From: Clostridiales bacterium | GTDB taxonomy: Bacteria; Bacillota; Clostridia; Christensenellales; Aristaeellaceae | Assembly: GCA_004556545.1 (NCBI GenBank) | Contig: SFGO01000005.1 | Location: 22,773-86,772, forward strand | Reading direction: 5' to 3' | Length of the DNA: 64,000 bases | Part shown: one piece after another, positions 56,350 to 64,000 of the stretch | How positions within the stretch are numbered: the first letter of the stretch is position 1 | Layout of the letters: every line of letters begins with the position of its first letter | Translations under genes and position numbers: made by a program | The notes under the pieces: model-generated | What the model saw: only the letters and a program-made list of their open reading frames with translations | Databases searched by the model: none | Told to the model about the DNA's origin: nothing

Positions 56350-57851
56350 TGCTTTTTCATCCTTTCTCGATACTCGCTGGGAGTACAGTTTTCGCTCTTC
56401 TTAAATGCCGTAAAAAAACTTCTCAAATTCTGGTAGCCGCACTGTTCGGCAATTTCATACACAGGCGCTTCCGTTTGGATCAGCGCTTTTTTGGAAATTT
56501 CCATGCGTTCCGCCGTGAGCCATGCATGCAATGTCTGTCCTTTTTCTTTCTTAAAGGTGCTTCCCAAATAGGCCGGGCTCATGTAGAACATTCGGGCCAA
56601 TTCGTGCAGGGAATAGCTTCCGGAGGGATTTTTCTGAAACATGGTCATGATCCGCTCGGAAACGCATTCCGGCCTTCTGTCGCGAATCGCCGCCAAGTAC
56701 TGAGAAACCTTCCGGCAAATGCTGGCATACCAGTTTTCCAGCGCGGAAATATCATAGGTTTTCAGCAGCTCTACCACATTCAGTTCGCCGCCCAACGCCT
56801 GATTTGCGTCTCCCCCCTTTTCCGAAACGCTTCGCATGATGTGAATCAGTTCTTCGGTAAACAATGCCCTCTTCATCTGTTCGTTGCAGGGCGTTGTCTG
56901 AAAGAAAGAGAACAGACTGCCGACCTGCTTTCGGATTTCTTCCATATTTTCTGACACAATGGCCTCGTCCAAAGCAGTATGATCCCATAACTCAATCTTT
57001 TTCCATGCGCCCGGTTCATCCGCCCGCGGAAGCATTCCGGTGTGGAGGATCGTATTCTGCGGCAGCAGCCATTTGCTGTTCAGCAGACGGCAGATGTCCT
57101 GATAGCTTTTAGCGATCGAATCGATGGAGGATAGTTTTTCTCCGTAAGCGACTGTCACCGAACGGTCGTTTTCGGAAAAAACATCTCTCAGCAGGCAGGC
57201 TTCTTCTTCCGGGTGAACGCAGTTGCTCTGATAACAGGCAATTTTGGTTTCGTCCACAACGGCGGCCACAGTGGTTTCATTTTGCAATTCCTCTATAACG
57301 TCGCTGTAGCTTCGGCCATCTTCCTCCAGCGTTTCGATGATAAACAGCCGCCCAGCGCAGCAGGGCGCAAAGGACGACAGTGCGGAGGTCTCCCCTGCAA
57401 ATCTGTTTTGCAGCAGACGCAATAATTGCAGCTCCCGCCGCTGCTTTTCGCCGCACTTGAGCTGGTGCATAATCAGCTTTTCATGGTTCAAATCCTGAAC
57501 GGCTTCTTCCATTGCTTTCCAGAGCTCGGCCTCGTCAATCGGCTTCAGCAGATAGGTACGAATCCCCTGCTGCATGGCCCGCCGCGTATAAGCAAAGTCC
57601 CCATACCCCGTCAAAACAATTCGCCCGACTGTAAAGCCCTGACGTTGAATTTCTTTCAAAAGCTGCAAACCGTCCATCCGCGGCATCCGGATATCCGTAA
57701 TGACAATATCGGGCGCCGCAGCGTCCATCATTTTCAGCGCTTCCGCACCGTCGCAGGCTTCCCCGACAATTTCGCAGACGTTCCGGGTGTTAAGCAGCAT
57801 TCGAAGATGCTGGCGTACCTTCGGTTCGTCATCCACAATCAGGACGCGCAT
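56346..57851 (-). CDS. Response regulator with AraC-type HTH, YesN type
   Basis: 501 residues. The receiver domain has D53 in IVITDIRMPRMDG and K in TYLLKPIDEAEL; a long linker of about 270 residues is followed by the AraC HTH (SLHELARMFYMSPAYLGSTFKK, YEIAEQCGYQNLRSFFTAFKK). Paired with the YesM-type kinase that overlaps it by 23 bp; likely activator of the permease operon upstream. Confidence 0.94.
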   Translation of the reverse strand: MRVLIVDDEPKVRQHLRMLLNTRNVCEIVGEACDGAEALKMMDAAAPDIVITDIRMPRMDGLQLLKEIQRQGFTVGRIVLTGYGDFAYTRRAMQQGIRTYLLKPIDEAELWKAMEEAVQDLNHEKLIMHQLKCGEKQRRELQLLRLLQNRFAGETSALSSFAPCCAGRLFIIETLEEDGRSYSDVIEELQNETTVAAVVDETKIACYQSNCVHPEEEACLLRDVFSENDRSVTVAYGEKLSSIDSIAKSYQDICRLLNSKWLLPQNTILHTGMLPRADEPGAWKKIELWDHTALDEAIVSENMEEIRKQVGSLFSFFQTTPCNEQMKRALFTEELIHIMRSVSEKGGDANQALGGELNVVELLKTYDISALENWYASICRKVSQYLAAIRDRRPECVSERIMTMFQKNPSGSYSLHELARMFYMSPAYLGSTFKKEKGQTLHAWLTAERMEISKKALIQTEAPVYEIAEQCGYQNLRSFFTAFKKSENCTPSEYRERMKKQ

Positions 57852-59616
57852 GCACTGCCTCCTTCGGCAAAAGAATTTTCATGGTCGTGAATTCGTTTTC
57901 GCGGCTTTCCCAAAGAAATGCCGCTTTGCCGTTGTAATACAATTGAAGCCGATCATAAACGTTCTTCAGTCCGATGCAGGAACCGGAAGTTCCTACCGGG
58001 CGGCTCAGGCTTTGACGAAGTTCCTCCTGTTCCAATTCGTTCATTCCGGCGCCGTCATCGTGAACGGTCAGGCTGATCTGTTCATTCGCCGTCTGAACGG
58101 CAATGGACACCGTGCCGCCGCAGGATTTCATCGCAATTCCGTGAATCACCGCATTCTCAACAAGCGGCTGAAGCAGCAGGTTGGGAATCTCCGTTTGCAG
58201 AAGCTCCTGCTCCACATCCAAACGATAATGAAGCCGATCGCCATAACGGAATTTCTGAATTTGCAGATATTCCTCTACAAAGCGAAGCTCGTCCCGCAGC
58301 GCAATGGTTTCTCTTTCCCAGGAGGCCAGCCGCCGCAGATTTCTGGCAAGCAAACGAAGCACCCGTTCGGTTTCGTCAGGATTATCGCGGATGCCATATT
58401 GAATGGCCTCCAAGGCGTTGAACAGAAAATGGGGGTTGATCTGGCTTTGCAGCGCATTCAGCTGCGCTTCTCGCTGGGCCAGCTCCGCTTCCTTTTTCTG
58501 GATACTGATCCTTGCGTTTTCCTCCACCAGATCCGTTAATCGATCCATCATGCGATTAAAGCTGACAGCCAGACTGGCGACTTCGTCATCCCCTTTCACC
58601 GGGATTCGCATGGAAAAGTCTCCCGATTTCATATCCGTCATCACATGCTGAATTTCCGAAAGACGGGAAGTAAGGCCGAAGGAAAAAATAATGGATAATA
58701 AAAGCATCAAAAATACCATAACCGCCCCCAGCAGGAGCAGGTAAGATATATTGGCCCGCGCCACCAGATCGATTTCTTCCAAAGATACGGTTCGCATCAG
58801 CTTCCAGCCGTTTCCGCCGTCGTTGACGCGAAAGGAAACGAAAAAGGCTTTCTGCCGGTGGCCGTTGAGCTCCAGCGTATCGTTTTCGCCGATAAGCGTT
58901 TCGGTCAGTTGTCTGCCGGTCAGCTCCTCCGCCGTACTCAGCACGATCACGCCGTCGCTTTGAATCATGCTGACGCTTCCCATATCGCTTTCTTCGCCAA
59001 TCAAATTCAGCAGCCGCTTCTGATCCAGCTCCAGACAAAAAAGCCCGACCGTTTTGCCATAAAGCCGCAGTCCTCTGGCAGCCGTCAAAATTGGGCCGGA
59101 GGAATCGGGTTTCCATTCCAGTATCCACACGCGGCGTTCCTGTTCCAGCCGTTTCAGCAAATGGCTTTCCCAGCTGTCCTCTTCCAGACGGCAAAGCTCC
59201 TGATTGTTTGTGACCACCATGGGGTTGACCGTATAGAGCTTGGCGGCCAGAATTTCCGGATGCAGCTTCCGATAGTTGTCCAGAAGCGGCCGCACGGTAC
59301 TGTAATAGCCGCCGATGCTGGATTCCGGGTATTGATAATTGTGATAGAGGTAATACCACAGGTCAATATTGCTGCATCCGTCTTCCAGTACGTCGCTCAG
59401 GCTGCCAAGCGTAAACTTCATATTTTCGCCCAGCACTTCCAGATTGGAAAGGGTTTCCTTTTCCTTTTGCTCCGTATAGACATGATCCAGAAAATTCAAA
59501 AATACAATTCCCAGAATCATGCAGGGAACGACCAGAATCAGCGCATAGGAATAGAAAAGTCTGGTTCGAATATGACGAAAATGGCGGCCTTTCTTTCTGA
59601 ACACGGCGTGTTTCAT
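57829..59616 (-). CDS. Sensor histidine kinase, YesM type
   Basis: 595 residues. TM1 near 18-40 (LFYSYALILVVPCMILGIVFL), extracellular dCache-like domain to about 275, TM2 (ISYLLLLGAVMVFLMLLLSIIFSF), HAMP (MTDMKSGDFSMRIPVKG), phospho-accepting H in LQSQINPHFLFNALEAI, and ATPase motifs VENAVIHGIAM and HDDGAGM. It follows the binding-protein gene after a hairpin-bearing gap of 62 bp. Confidence 0.94.
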   Translation of the reverse strand: MKHAVFRKKGRHFRHIRTRLFYSYALILVVPCMILGIVFLNFLDHVYTEQKEKETLSNLEVLGENMKFTLGSLSDVLEDGCSNIDLWYYLYHNYQYPESSIGGYYSTVRPLLDNYRKLHPEILAAKLYTVNPMVVTNNQELCRLEEDSWESHLLKRLEQERRVWILEWKPDSSGPILTAARGLRLYGKTVGLFCLELDQKRLLNLIGEESDMGSVSMIQSDGVIVLSTAEELTGRQLTETLIGENDTLELNGHRQKAFFVSFRVNDGGNGWKLMRTVSLEEIDLVARANISYLLLLGAVMVFLMLLLSIIFSFGLTSRLSEIQHVMTDMKSGDFSMRIPVKGDDEVASLAVSFNRMMDRLTDLVEENARISIQKKEAELAQREAQLNALQSQINPHFLFNALEAIQYGIRDNPDETERVLRLLARNLRRLASWERETIALRDELRFVEEYLQIQKFRYGDRLHYRLDVEQELLQTEIPNLLLQPLVENAVIHGIAMKSCGGTVSIAVQTANEQISLTVHDDGAGMNELEQEELRQSLSRPVGTSGSCIGLKNVYDRLQLYYNGKAAFLWESRENEFTTMKILLPKEAVHARPDCG

Positions 59617-59637
59617 AGCGTTCCCCCATTACAGTAT

Positions 59638-59671
59638 AGCCCGGCAGGAGCCTTTCGGCTCCCGCCAGGCT
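59638..59671 (-). other. Stem-loop after the fourth binding-protein gene
   Basis: AGCCCGGCAGGAGCC (59638-59652) and GGCTCCCGCCAGGCT (59657-59671) form a 15-position stem with a few mismatches and a 4-base loop. No T-tract follows; it probably stabilises the binding-protein mRNA end. Confidence 0.75.
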
Positions 59672-59678
59672 ATGAATA

Positions 59679-61313
59679 TCAGTCCTGTCCCCAGATAGCC
59701 ATCCGCTCCACGATCGCGTCGTGCATAGCATCCTCCCACAGGTTGATCTTGCAGTCATTATACAGCTTATCAACAAAGGAAGTAAAGTTGGCTTCGAAAT
59801 CTTCGTCTGTTTTGCTCATCACAATATTGGGAACCTCGGTGTGACGGAGGGTATTGGCCTTGGTGTTCGCCAGATCCGCGTCGGAACCGGATTCGATCAC
59901 CAGCGTCCAGGCATAGCCGTAAGGCGTGGGGGTGCCGGTGGTATCGAACAGGTCGCCCCAGCAGGTAACATGGTAGGCGTCCAGCGCCTTTTTGGTTTCA
60001 TCGTCCGCAGTCTGATAGAAGGCTTCTTTGTTTACGGGAGTAGCATAGTCGCCGTCATCCAGCTTCATCGCGCCATAGTAGAGGGGCCACCAGTTCAGGC
60101 AGGCGATTCCTTCGCGATAACGGTAGGTGGGATCAGAAGCGTACTGATTTTTGACTTCGTCCTTCCAGACGCGCTTGCCGTCGATTACGTCGTAATGCAC
60201 GCCTTCGATACCCCAGTTCAGCAGCACATTTCCTTCGTTGCTGGCAATATAGTTCAGCACCTTCATGGCCAGCTCCGGTTCCTTGCAGTTGACGGAAATG
60301 CCCACGCCATTGTCATAGCTTTCGCAGTAAACGTTGCTGCGATCCTGAATGGACTCGTCCAGCACGACGGGGAAACGGGCATAGCAGCGCTCGGGCATAC
60401 CGGCAGCGCGCAGGGCCGCTTCGGGCTCGCTCATCAGGTTGGCGTTGTAGATGGTCGCAAGCACACGGCCGCTGGCAACCTGACTGTTGAATTCGTCGTA
60501 CTTGGTGATGAAGGCGTTCTCGCTCAGCAGGCCCTCGTTATACAGGGTGTTGAGGTATTTGAGATAAGTCTTGAAGTAGTCGGTGGTATTAAAGTAGGTC
60601 ACGTCGAAGGTCTGCTGGTCAATGTAAGCATCGGAGTCGTCCGTAAAGCCGTTGATCCACAGGGCAGGGTTATTCACGGTCTGGTTATAGCCCCAGCTGT
60701 CGGCCCAAATACCCCACGGAATAAAGGAAGTGCCGTTCAAATCGGGAACCATGGCCAAATAATCCTTCAAAGCCTGATGCACGTCATCCAGCGTCTTGAT
60801 TTCAGGCCAGCCAAGCTTTTCCAGCACATCATACTGCACCAGCAGGCAGGCGCTGGGATCCGTCAGTTCTTCGGGACGATTCTTGGGAGAACCAATCCAA
60901 TATACCTTGCTGTCAGCCGGATAGCGCAGCTTGTTCAGGGACGTGCCCCAGGCATTCAGAATATCCTGACCATCGCTTTCCAGCAGATCATCAAGAGGAA
61001 TCAGCGCGCCTGCCTCGATCATGCGCTCGTCAACCCGGAACATGATATCGGCATAATCGCCGCTGGCGATCATGGTAGCGATTTTCTCCTCTTTGCTCAT
61101 GCCGGAGATGACTTCGATTTCCAGATTCACATTGAGGCGGTCTTCCAGATATTGAATGGTAGGGGCGTTGTTAATGAGTTCCTGATTCAGTTCTTCGGTA
61201 AAGTCGAAGACGGTCAGCGTGGGACGGCCGGCCTCGGCAATAGCGCTCAGGGGCGCCAGGCTCAGGGCAATCACAAGCGCAAGCAGAAGGGAAACCAACT
61301 TTTGGGACTTCAT
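59679..61313 (-). CDS. Extracellular sugar-binding protein (LplA type)
   Basis: 544 residues from the ATG at 61313, which follows GGAGGTACC. Signal peptide MKSQKLVSLLLALVIALSLA, cleavage near AIAEA; no lipobox. The mature start is GRPTLTVFDFTEELNQELI. It belongs to the same long class as the protein at 43.6 kb but is clearly different. Ligand unknown; the operon's GH5 enzyme suggests beta-linked oligosaccharides. Confidence 0.9.
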   Translation of the reverse strand: MKSQKLVSLLLALVIALSLAPLSAIAEAGRPTLTVFDFTEELNQELINNAPTIQYLEDRLNVNLEIEVISGMSKEEKIATMIASGDYADIMFRVDERMIEAGALIPLDDLLESDGQDILNAWGTSLNKLRYPADSKVYWIGSPKNRPEELTDPSACLLVQYDVLEKLGWPEIKTLDDVHQALKDYLAMVPDLNGTSFIPWGIWADSWGYNQTVNNPALWINGFTDDSDAYIDQQTFDVTYFNTTDYFKTYLKYLNTLYNEGLLSENAFITKYDEFNSQVASGRVLATIYNANLMSEPEAALRAAGMPERCYARFPVVLDESIQDRSNVYCESYDNGVGISVNCKEPELAMKVLNYIASNEGNVLLNWGIEGVHYDVIDGKRVWKDEVKNQYASDPTYRYREGIACLNWWPLYYGAMKLDDGDYATPVNKEAFYQTADDETKKALDAYHVTCWGDLFDTTGTPTPYGYAWTLVIESGSDADLANTKANTLRHTEVPNIVMSKTDEDFEANFTSFVDKLYNDCKINLWEDAMHDAIVERMAIWGQD

Positions 61314-61371
61314 ACGGGTACCTCCTTTTATTTTATCCTCGCCGCGTCCGGCGGCGTTGACAACGAATGAT

Positions 61372-62283
61372 TCAGCCCTTGACAGCGCCAAGCGTCATAC
61401 CTTGAATAAAATACCGCTGCACAAAGGGATAAACGCACAGAATCGGAACCGTGGCAACGACGGTGATCGCCATGCGGATGGACTGTGGCGTACTGGTAAT
61501 CGCTGCGCCGTTCGTGAGTTTACTCTGCACATCCCGGTAATTCTTAATGGAAGAGGTCGATTTGCTGAGCACCTTCACCAGTTCGTACTGCAGCGTGGTC
61601 AGATCGGTTCCCTTGGTATAAATATAGGTGTCATACCAGCTGTTCCACTGGTCTACGGCGGTAAAAAGAATCAGGGTAGCGATAATCGGCAGGCTCAGGG
61701 GCAGAATCACTCTCAGATAAATGATGAAGTCGTTGGCTCCGTCAATCTGAGCGGATTCCACCAGAGAATCCGGAAGTTCGTCAATGAAGGTTCGGGTAAT
61801 CAGCACATAGAAGGCATTGAGCATGAAGGGGATGATATAGACCAGAAAATGATTGATCAGTCCCAGACCCCGAATCACAAAATAATAAGGAATCAGTCCG
61901 CCGGAGACGTACATGGAGACAACCACCATTTTCTGCAGGAGTCCCCGCAGCACGAACTTCCGTCTGCTCAGCGTATAGGAGAACATAGTGATATAGATCA
62001 CGGAGACCGCTGCGCCGATCACCGTGCGCAGAATCGAGTTGGTAAAGGCTTTCAGCAAATTGCTCATTTGAAGAATCTGCTTCAGGTTATTGAGCGTAAA
62101 GGCTCTGGGCCAGAAATAGACTCCTCCGCGCAGCGTGTCCAGCGGCTCGTTCAGGGCAAGGACAAAAACATTCCAGAAGGGGTACAGCGTCAAAAGCGCC
62201 AGAAGCGTCAATATCATGTACAGGAAAATATCAAATGCCCGATCCCGACGGCTGACCTTGATAGAAGAAGTTATTTTAGTCAT
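61372..62283 (-). CDS. Sugar ABC transporter permease, LplC type
   Basis: 303 residues from the ATG at 62283, 8 bases after GGAAGGAG; a GTG two codons earlier is less well placed. Six membrane segments; coupling loop DSLVESAQIDGANDFIIYLRVILPLSLP; C-terminus GMTLGAVKG. Confidence 0.92.
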   Translation of the reverse strand: MTKITSSIKVSRRDRAFDIFLYMILTLLALLTLYPFWNVFVLALNEPLDTLRGGVYFWPRAFTLNNLKQILQMSNLLKAFTNSILRTVIGAAVSVIYITMFSYTLSRRKFVLRGLLQKMVVVSMYVSGGLIPYYFVIRGLGLINHFLVYIIPFMLNAFYVLITRTFIDELPDSLVESAQIDGANDFIIYLRVILPLSLPIIATLILFTAVDQWNSWYDTYIYTKGTDLTTLQYELVKVLSKSTSSIKNYRDVQSKLTNGAAITSTPQSIRMAITVVATVPILCVYPFVQRYFIQGMTLGAVKG

Positions 62284-62301
62284 TTTCACTCGCTCCTTCC
62301 C

Positions 62302-63246
62302 TTACAGAATACCGCCGTCCACGACCCGGGAGGACAGCTTGTTGGCAGACCACACCAGAATCAGGCTCAGCAGCGAGTTAAAAACGCTCAAGGCGGTGCT
62401 CATGGAATAGCGGCCCATCTCCAGACCATAGGTATAAGCATAAACCGACAGATTCTGAGAATAATTGATGGTCATATCATTGCCCATCAGGTAGCTGGGA
62501 TCAAACCCCGTCGAGTTCAGCAAATTGCCGACATTCAGCACGAAAAGCATCATAATGGTTGGGAGGATGCAGGGAATGGTAATATAACGAATTTTGCCAA
62601 TCCTTGTGATGCCGTCCAGCGTTGCGGCTTCATACAGCTGGGGATCAATGGCGGTGATGGCTGCCAGATATAAAATGGCATTCCAGCCCATTTCCTTCCA
62701 GACCTGCGCTACCGTCACAATGCCCCAAAAGGATTTTTCCTTGGACATAAAGGAAACGGCTTCTTTCAGAACGCCCAGCCGAAGAAGAATGTCGTTCAGC
62801 AAGCCCTCCGAGGAAAGAAAGGTGTAGAAAATATTGCTGACAACAACCCACGAAATAAAGTGCGGCAGGTAGCTGATTGTCTGCACGCTGCGCTTGAAGG
62901 TCTTGTTTTGCACCTCACTGAGAAAAACAGCCAGCAAAATCGCGCAGCAAGTCCCAAAAACGATATTCAGGCCGCTCATGCAGAAGGTGTTACGAAGGAT
63001 TTCATAAAAGCGCCTGTCCTGCAGAAACTCTGAAAAGTACTTGAGTCCAACCCATTCAGAGCCAAAAATGCCGTAGCGCGGCTTATAGTTTTTGAAGGCC
63101 ATCAGCCATCCGCCAAGGGGCAGATAATTGAAAATGATCATCCAGACTAAAAAAGGAAGCGACATGAAAACCAGTATTTTTTGTTCCCACAGGCGAAGGA
63201 AGAAGCGCTTTATCCTTCCTTCTTTCAATGACGTTTTCAAATTCAT
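62302..63246 (-). CDS. Sugar ABC transporter permease, LplB type
   Basis: 314 residues. The LplB-type segment NYLPLGGWLMAFKNYKPRYGIFG follows TM1 (shown in part: LPLGGWLMAFKNYKP); coupling loop QLYEAATLDGITRIGKIRYI. First gene of the six-gene operon permease-permease-binding protein-kinase-regulator-GH5. The ATG follows GGGAGGA. Confidence 0.92.
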   Translation of the reverse strand: MNLKTSLKEGRIKRFFLRLWEQKILVFMSLPFLVWMIIFNYLPLGGWLMAFKNYKPRYGIFGSEWVGLKYFSEFLQDRRFYEILRNTFCMSGLNIVFGTCCAILLAVFLSEVQNKTFKRSVQTISYLPHFISWVVVSNIFYTFLSSEGLLNDILLRLGVLKEAVSFMSKEKSFWGIVTVAQVWKEMGWNAILYLAAITAIDPQLYEAATLDGITRIGKIRYITIPCILPTIMMLFVLNVGNLLNSTGFDPSYLMGNDMTINYSQNLSVYAYTYGLEMGRYSMSTALSVFNSLLSLILVWSANKLSSRVVDGGIL

Positions 63247-63328
63247 TCCTCCCGCAGTGTTTCTTTAGGGGTATTTGTCCGGTAGAAGAGGGCCCCTTTT
63301 TGTCTACTCGTTTCTTTCAAGCATCCTT

Positions 63329-63357
63329 ATCATAAACGCAGGAGGAAAAACGTTCAA
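63329..63357 (-). promoter_or_regulatory. Promoter of the permease-YesMN-GH5 operon
   Basis: TTGAAC (63352-63357) and TATGAT (63329-63334) on the minus strand with a 17-base spacer; leader about 75 bases. Confidence 0.6.
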
Positions 63358-63382
63358 TGTCATAAACGAACCAAAAAGGTGA

Positions 63383-63403
63383 AAAAAAGCATAATGGTTT
63401 TTT
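63383..63403. repeat. Left copy of a 21-bp duplicated hairpin flanking repeat A
   Basis: AAAAAAGCATAATG followed by GTTTTTT; identical at 20 of 21 positions to 63560-63580. The unit is itself a hairpin with A/T-rich arms, of the Rho-independent terminator type. Confidence 0.75.
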
Positions 63404-63559
63404 CAGCCTGTCAAAAACCCCAAGTTGGCCGCCCACGCCCGCAAACAGCGCTTCGCTGGTTTGCGGGGAAGATACTGCGGCACAAGGGTTTAGGGGCTCC
63501 GCCCCCATACCCCCGGCAGGAGGCAGTGCCTCCTGCACCTCCACTTTTTTGACACTCTG
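63404..63559 (+). repeat. Intergenic mobile-type repeat, family A, 156-bp copy
   Basis: Begins CAGCCTGTCAAAAA and ends TTTTTTGACACTCTG (imperfect inverted ends). Interior hairpins: CCCGCAAACAGCG...CGCTGGTTTGCGGG, GGGGCTCCGCCCC and GCAGGAGGCAGTGCCTCCTGC split into arms GCAGGAGGCA/TGCCTCCTGC. The best-preserved copy in the window. Confidence 0.85.
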
Positions 63560-63580
63560 AAAAAAGCATAATGCTTTTTT
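63560..63580. repeat. Right copy of the 21-bp duplicated hairpin
   Basis: AAAAAAGCATAATG followed by CTTTTTT, starting directly after the GACACTCTG end of the repeat A copy. 63581-63846 beyond it shows no recognisable gene. Confidence 0.75.
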
Positions 63581-63846
63581 GCATTTTGGGCGAAGAAGCG
63601 TTGAGTCTATGAGCAGAGCTGTACCAAGCCAGCGCTTGCGTCAAGAAACACTGCGTAATTGGCAGATAAAGGCCATTTCTCATGTGACGTATAAACAGAC
63701 TATGTTAAAAATGCTGCACGAAGGGTTCAGCAAAGTAAGGCATACGAAGGCCGCTCACTGCAGCGCCATTGAAACTGACGGCTCTGAGGCGCTATATCGG
63801 CTCTCACTGCCACTTTTTGACAAAGAGCCATTTTTGCATCAAAAAA

Positions 63847-63870
63847 CCCGTAAGACTTACGTCTTACGGG
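63847..63870. repeat. Hairpin directly next to the insertion sequence end
   Basis: CCCGTAAGAC (63847-63856) and GTCTTACGGG (63861-63870) form a perfect 10-bp stem with loop TTAC. It abuts the CAGCCTGTC end at 63871, the position that the duplicated hairpins hold next to repeat A copies. Confidence 0.7.
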
Positions 63871-64000
63871 CAGCCTGTCAAAAAAGGTCGCGAATCGCGG
63901 CCTTTTTTGATATAATAGGAGCAGGTGATGAAGATGCTGAAGAGAGAGCAAGAACAGCGGCAGGCAATCGAGATGCTGTGTGTGGATATGCTGGTGCCGA
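63871..64000 (+). mobile_element. Left end of an insertion sequence, probably IS1182 family
   Basis: The proposed end CAGCCTGTCAAAAA (63871-63884) is identical over 14 bases to the left end of the repeat A copy at 63404. An inverted repeat TCAAAAAAGGTCGCG (63878-63892) / CGCGGCCTTTTTTGA (63896-63910) with one mismatch can act as a terminator against readthrough into the transposase. A TATAAT at 63911 and a GGAG site follow before the gene. The right end is outside the window. Confidence 0.6.
63928..64000 (+). CDS. Transposase, N-terminal fragment at window edge (IS1182-like)
   Basis: 24 codons, starting MKMLKREQEQRQ and continuing AIEMLCVDMLVP. This resembles the N-terminus of IS1182/DUF772-type DDE transposases, in which an R-Q-x-x-E/V-M motif and D-x-L-V-P precede DHLLR. 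GGAG lies 6 bases before the ATG at 63928; the ATG at 63934 is the alternative. The match rests on a short stretch, so the family is probable, not certain. Confidence 0.6.
   Translation, partial: MKMLKREQEQRQAIEMLCVDMLVP

Noticed and set aside
63911..63916. TATAAT as promoter of the transposase
   Set aside because: The start point would fall about on the ribosome binding site and there is no -35 box, so it is kept only as a remark.
63706..64000. Open frame MLKMLHEGFSKV... running through the insertion sequence end
   Set aside because: It passes through the two hairpins and overlaps the transposase start in another frame; no family resemblance or start signal.

Overview
The window (about 55% G+C by eye) looks like a chromosomal segment of a carbohydrate-fermenting Firmicute, most likely class Clostridia. 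The grounds are the housekeeping order ylqF-rnhB-...-dprA-topA-trmFO known from Firmicutes, strong GGAGG-type ribosome binding sites, clean TTGACA/TATAAT promoters, YesM/YesN-type two-component systems and MalFG/LplBC-type sugar ABC operons. I cannot name a genus from sequence alone.

Layout. (1) 1-11.4 kb, minus strand: a tightly coupled housekeeping operon, ylqF, rnhB, a 1394-residue two-module membrane glycosyltransferase, comM (yifB), dprA, topA and a truncated trmFO. (2) 11.5-15.6 kb: a mobile-looking intergenic repeat, tex, and an HTH-containing protein of unknown role. (3) 15.6-21.1 kb: an arabinoside operon (binding protein, two permeases, GH51 arabinofuranosidase) with a clear promoter and an operator-like inverted repeat. 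(4) 21.4-28.8 kb: a binding protein/permease/GH66 operon divergent from a YesM/YesN-like sensor-regulator pair. (5) 29.0-32.5 kb: a LacI-type regulator convergent with araD and araB. (6) 32.7-39.4 kb: two MATE transporters around a ThuA / Gfo-Idh-MocA / TIM-barrel isomerase operon and an AraC regulator. (7) 39.9-47.3 kb: an LplBC-type permease/binding protein operon with a membrane AraC regulator and a GH29 fucosidase. (8) 47.5-55.1 kb, plus strand: an FAD oxidoreductase, two GH38 alpha-mannosidases and mannose-6-phosphate isomerase. (9) 55.3-63.2 kb, minus strand: permeases, binding protein, YesM/YesN pair and a GH5 glycosidase. (10) 63.4-64 kb: another repeat copy and the left end of an insertion sequence that continues past the window.

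How the genes work together: four solute-binding proteins and eight permease subunits import oligosaccharides released from arabinan, alpha-glucan, mannose- or fucose-containing glycans and beta-glycans; cytoplasmic glycosidases and AraBD/ManA feed the products into central metabolism; each importer has its own regulator. No transport ATPase is encoded here, so a shared MsmK-type ATPase elsewhere is expected.

Most unusual: a family of about 155-310 bp structured repeats (three good copies, one decayed) with CAG-N2-TGTC-A5 ends, inserted at terminator-like hairpins that are duplicated on both sides. The same terminal sequence, again directly next to a hairpin, begins the insertion sequence at the right edge. 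This looks like a non-autonomous element and its parent transposon with a preference for hairpin/terminator targets. A second repeat family, a mirror-symmetric divergent promoter with a perfect 16-bp inverted repeat, and a stem-loop after every one of the four binding-protein genes are also reported.
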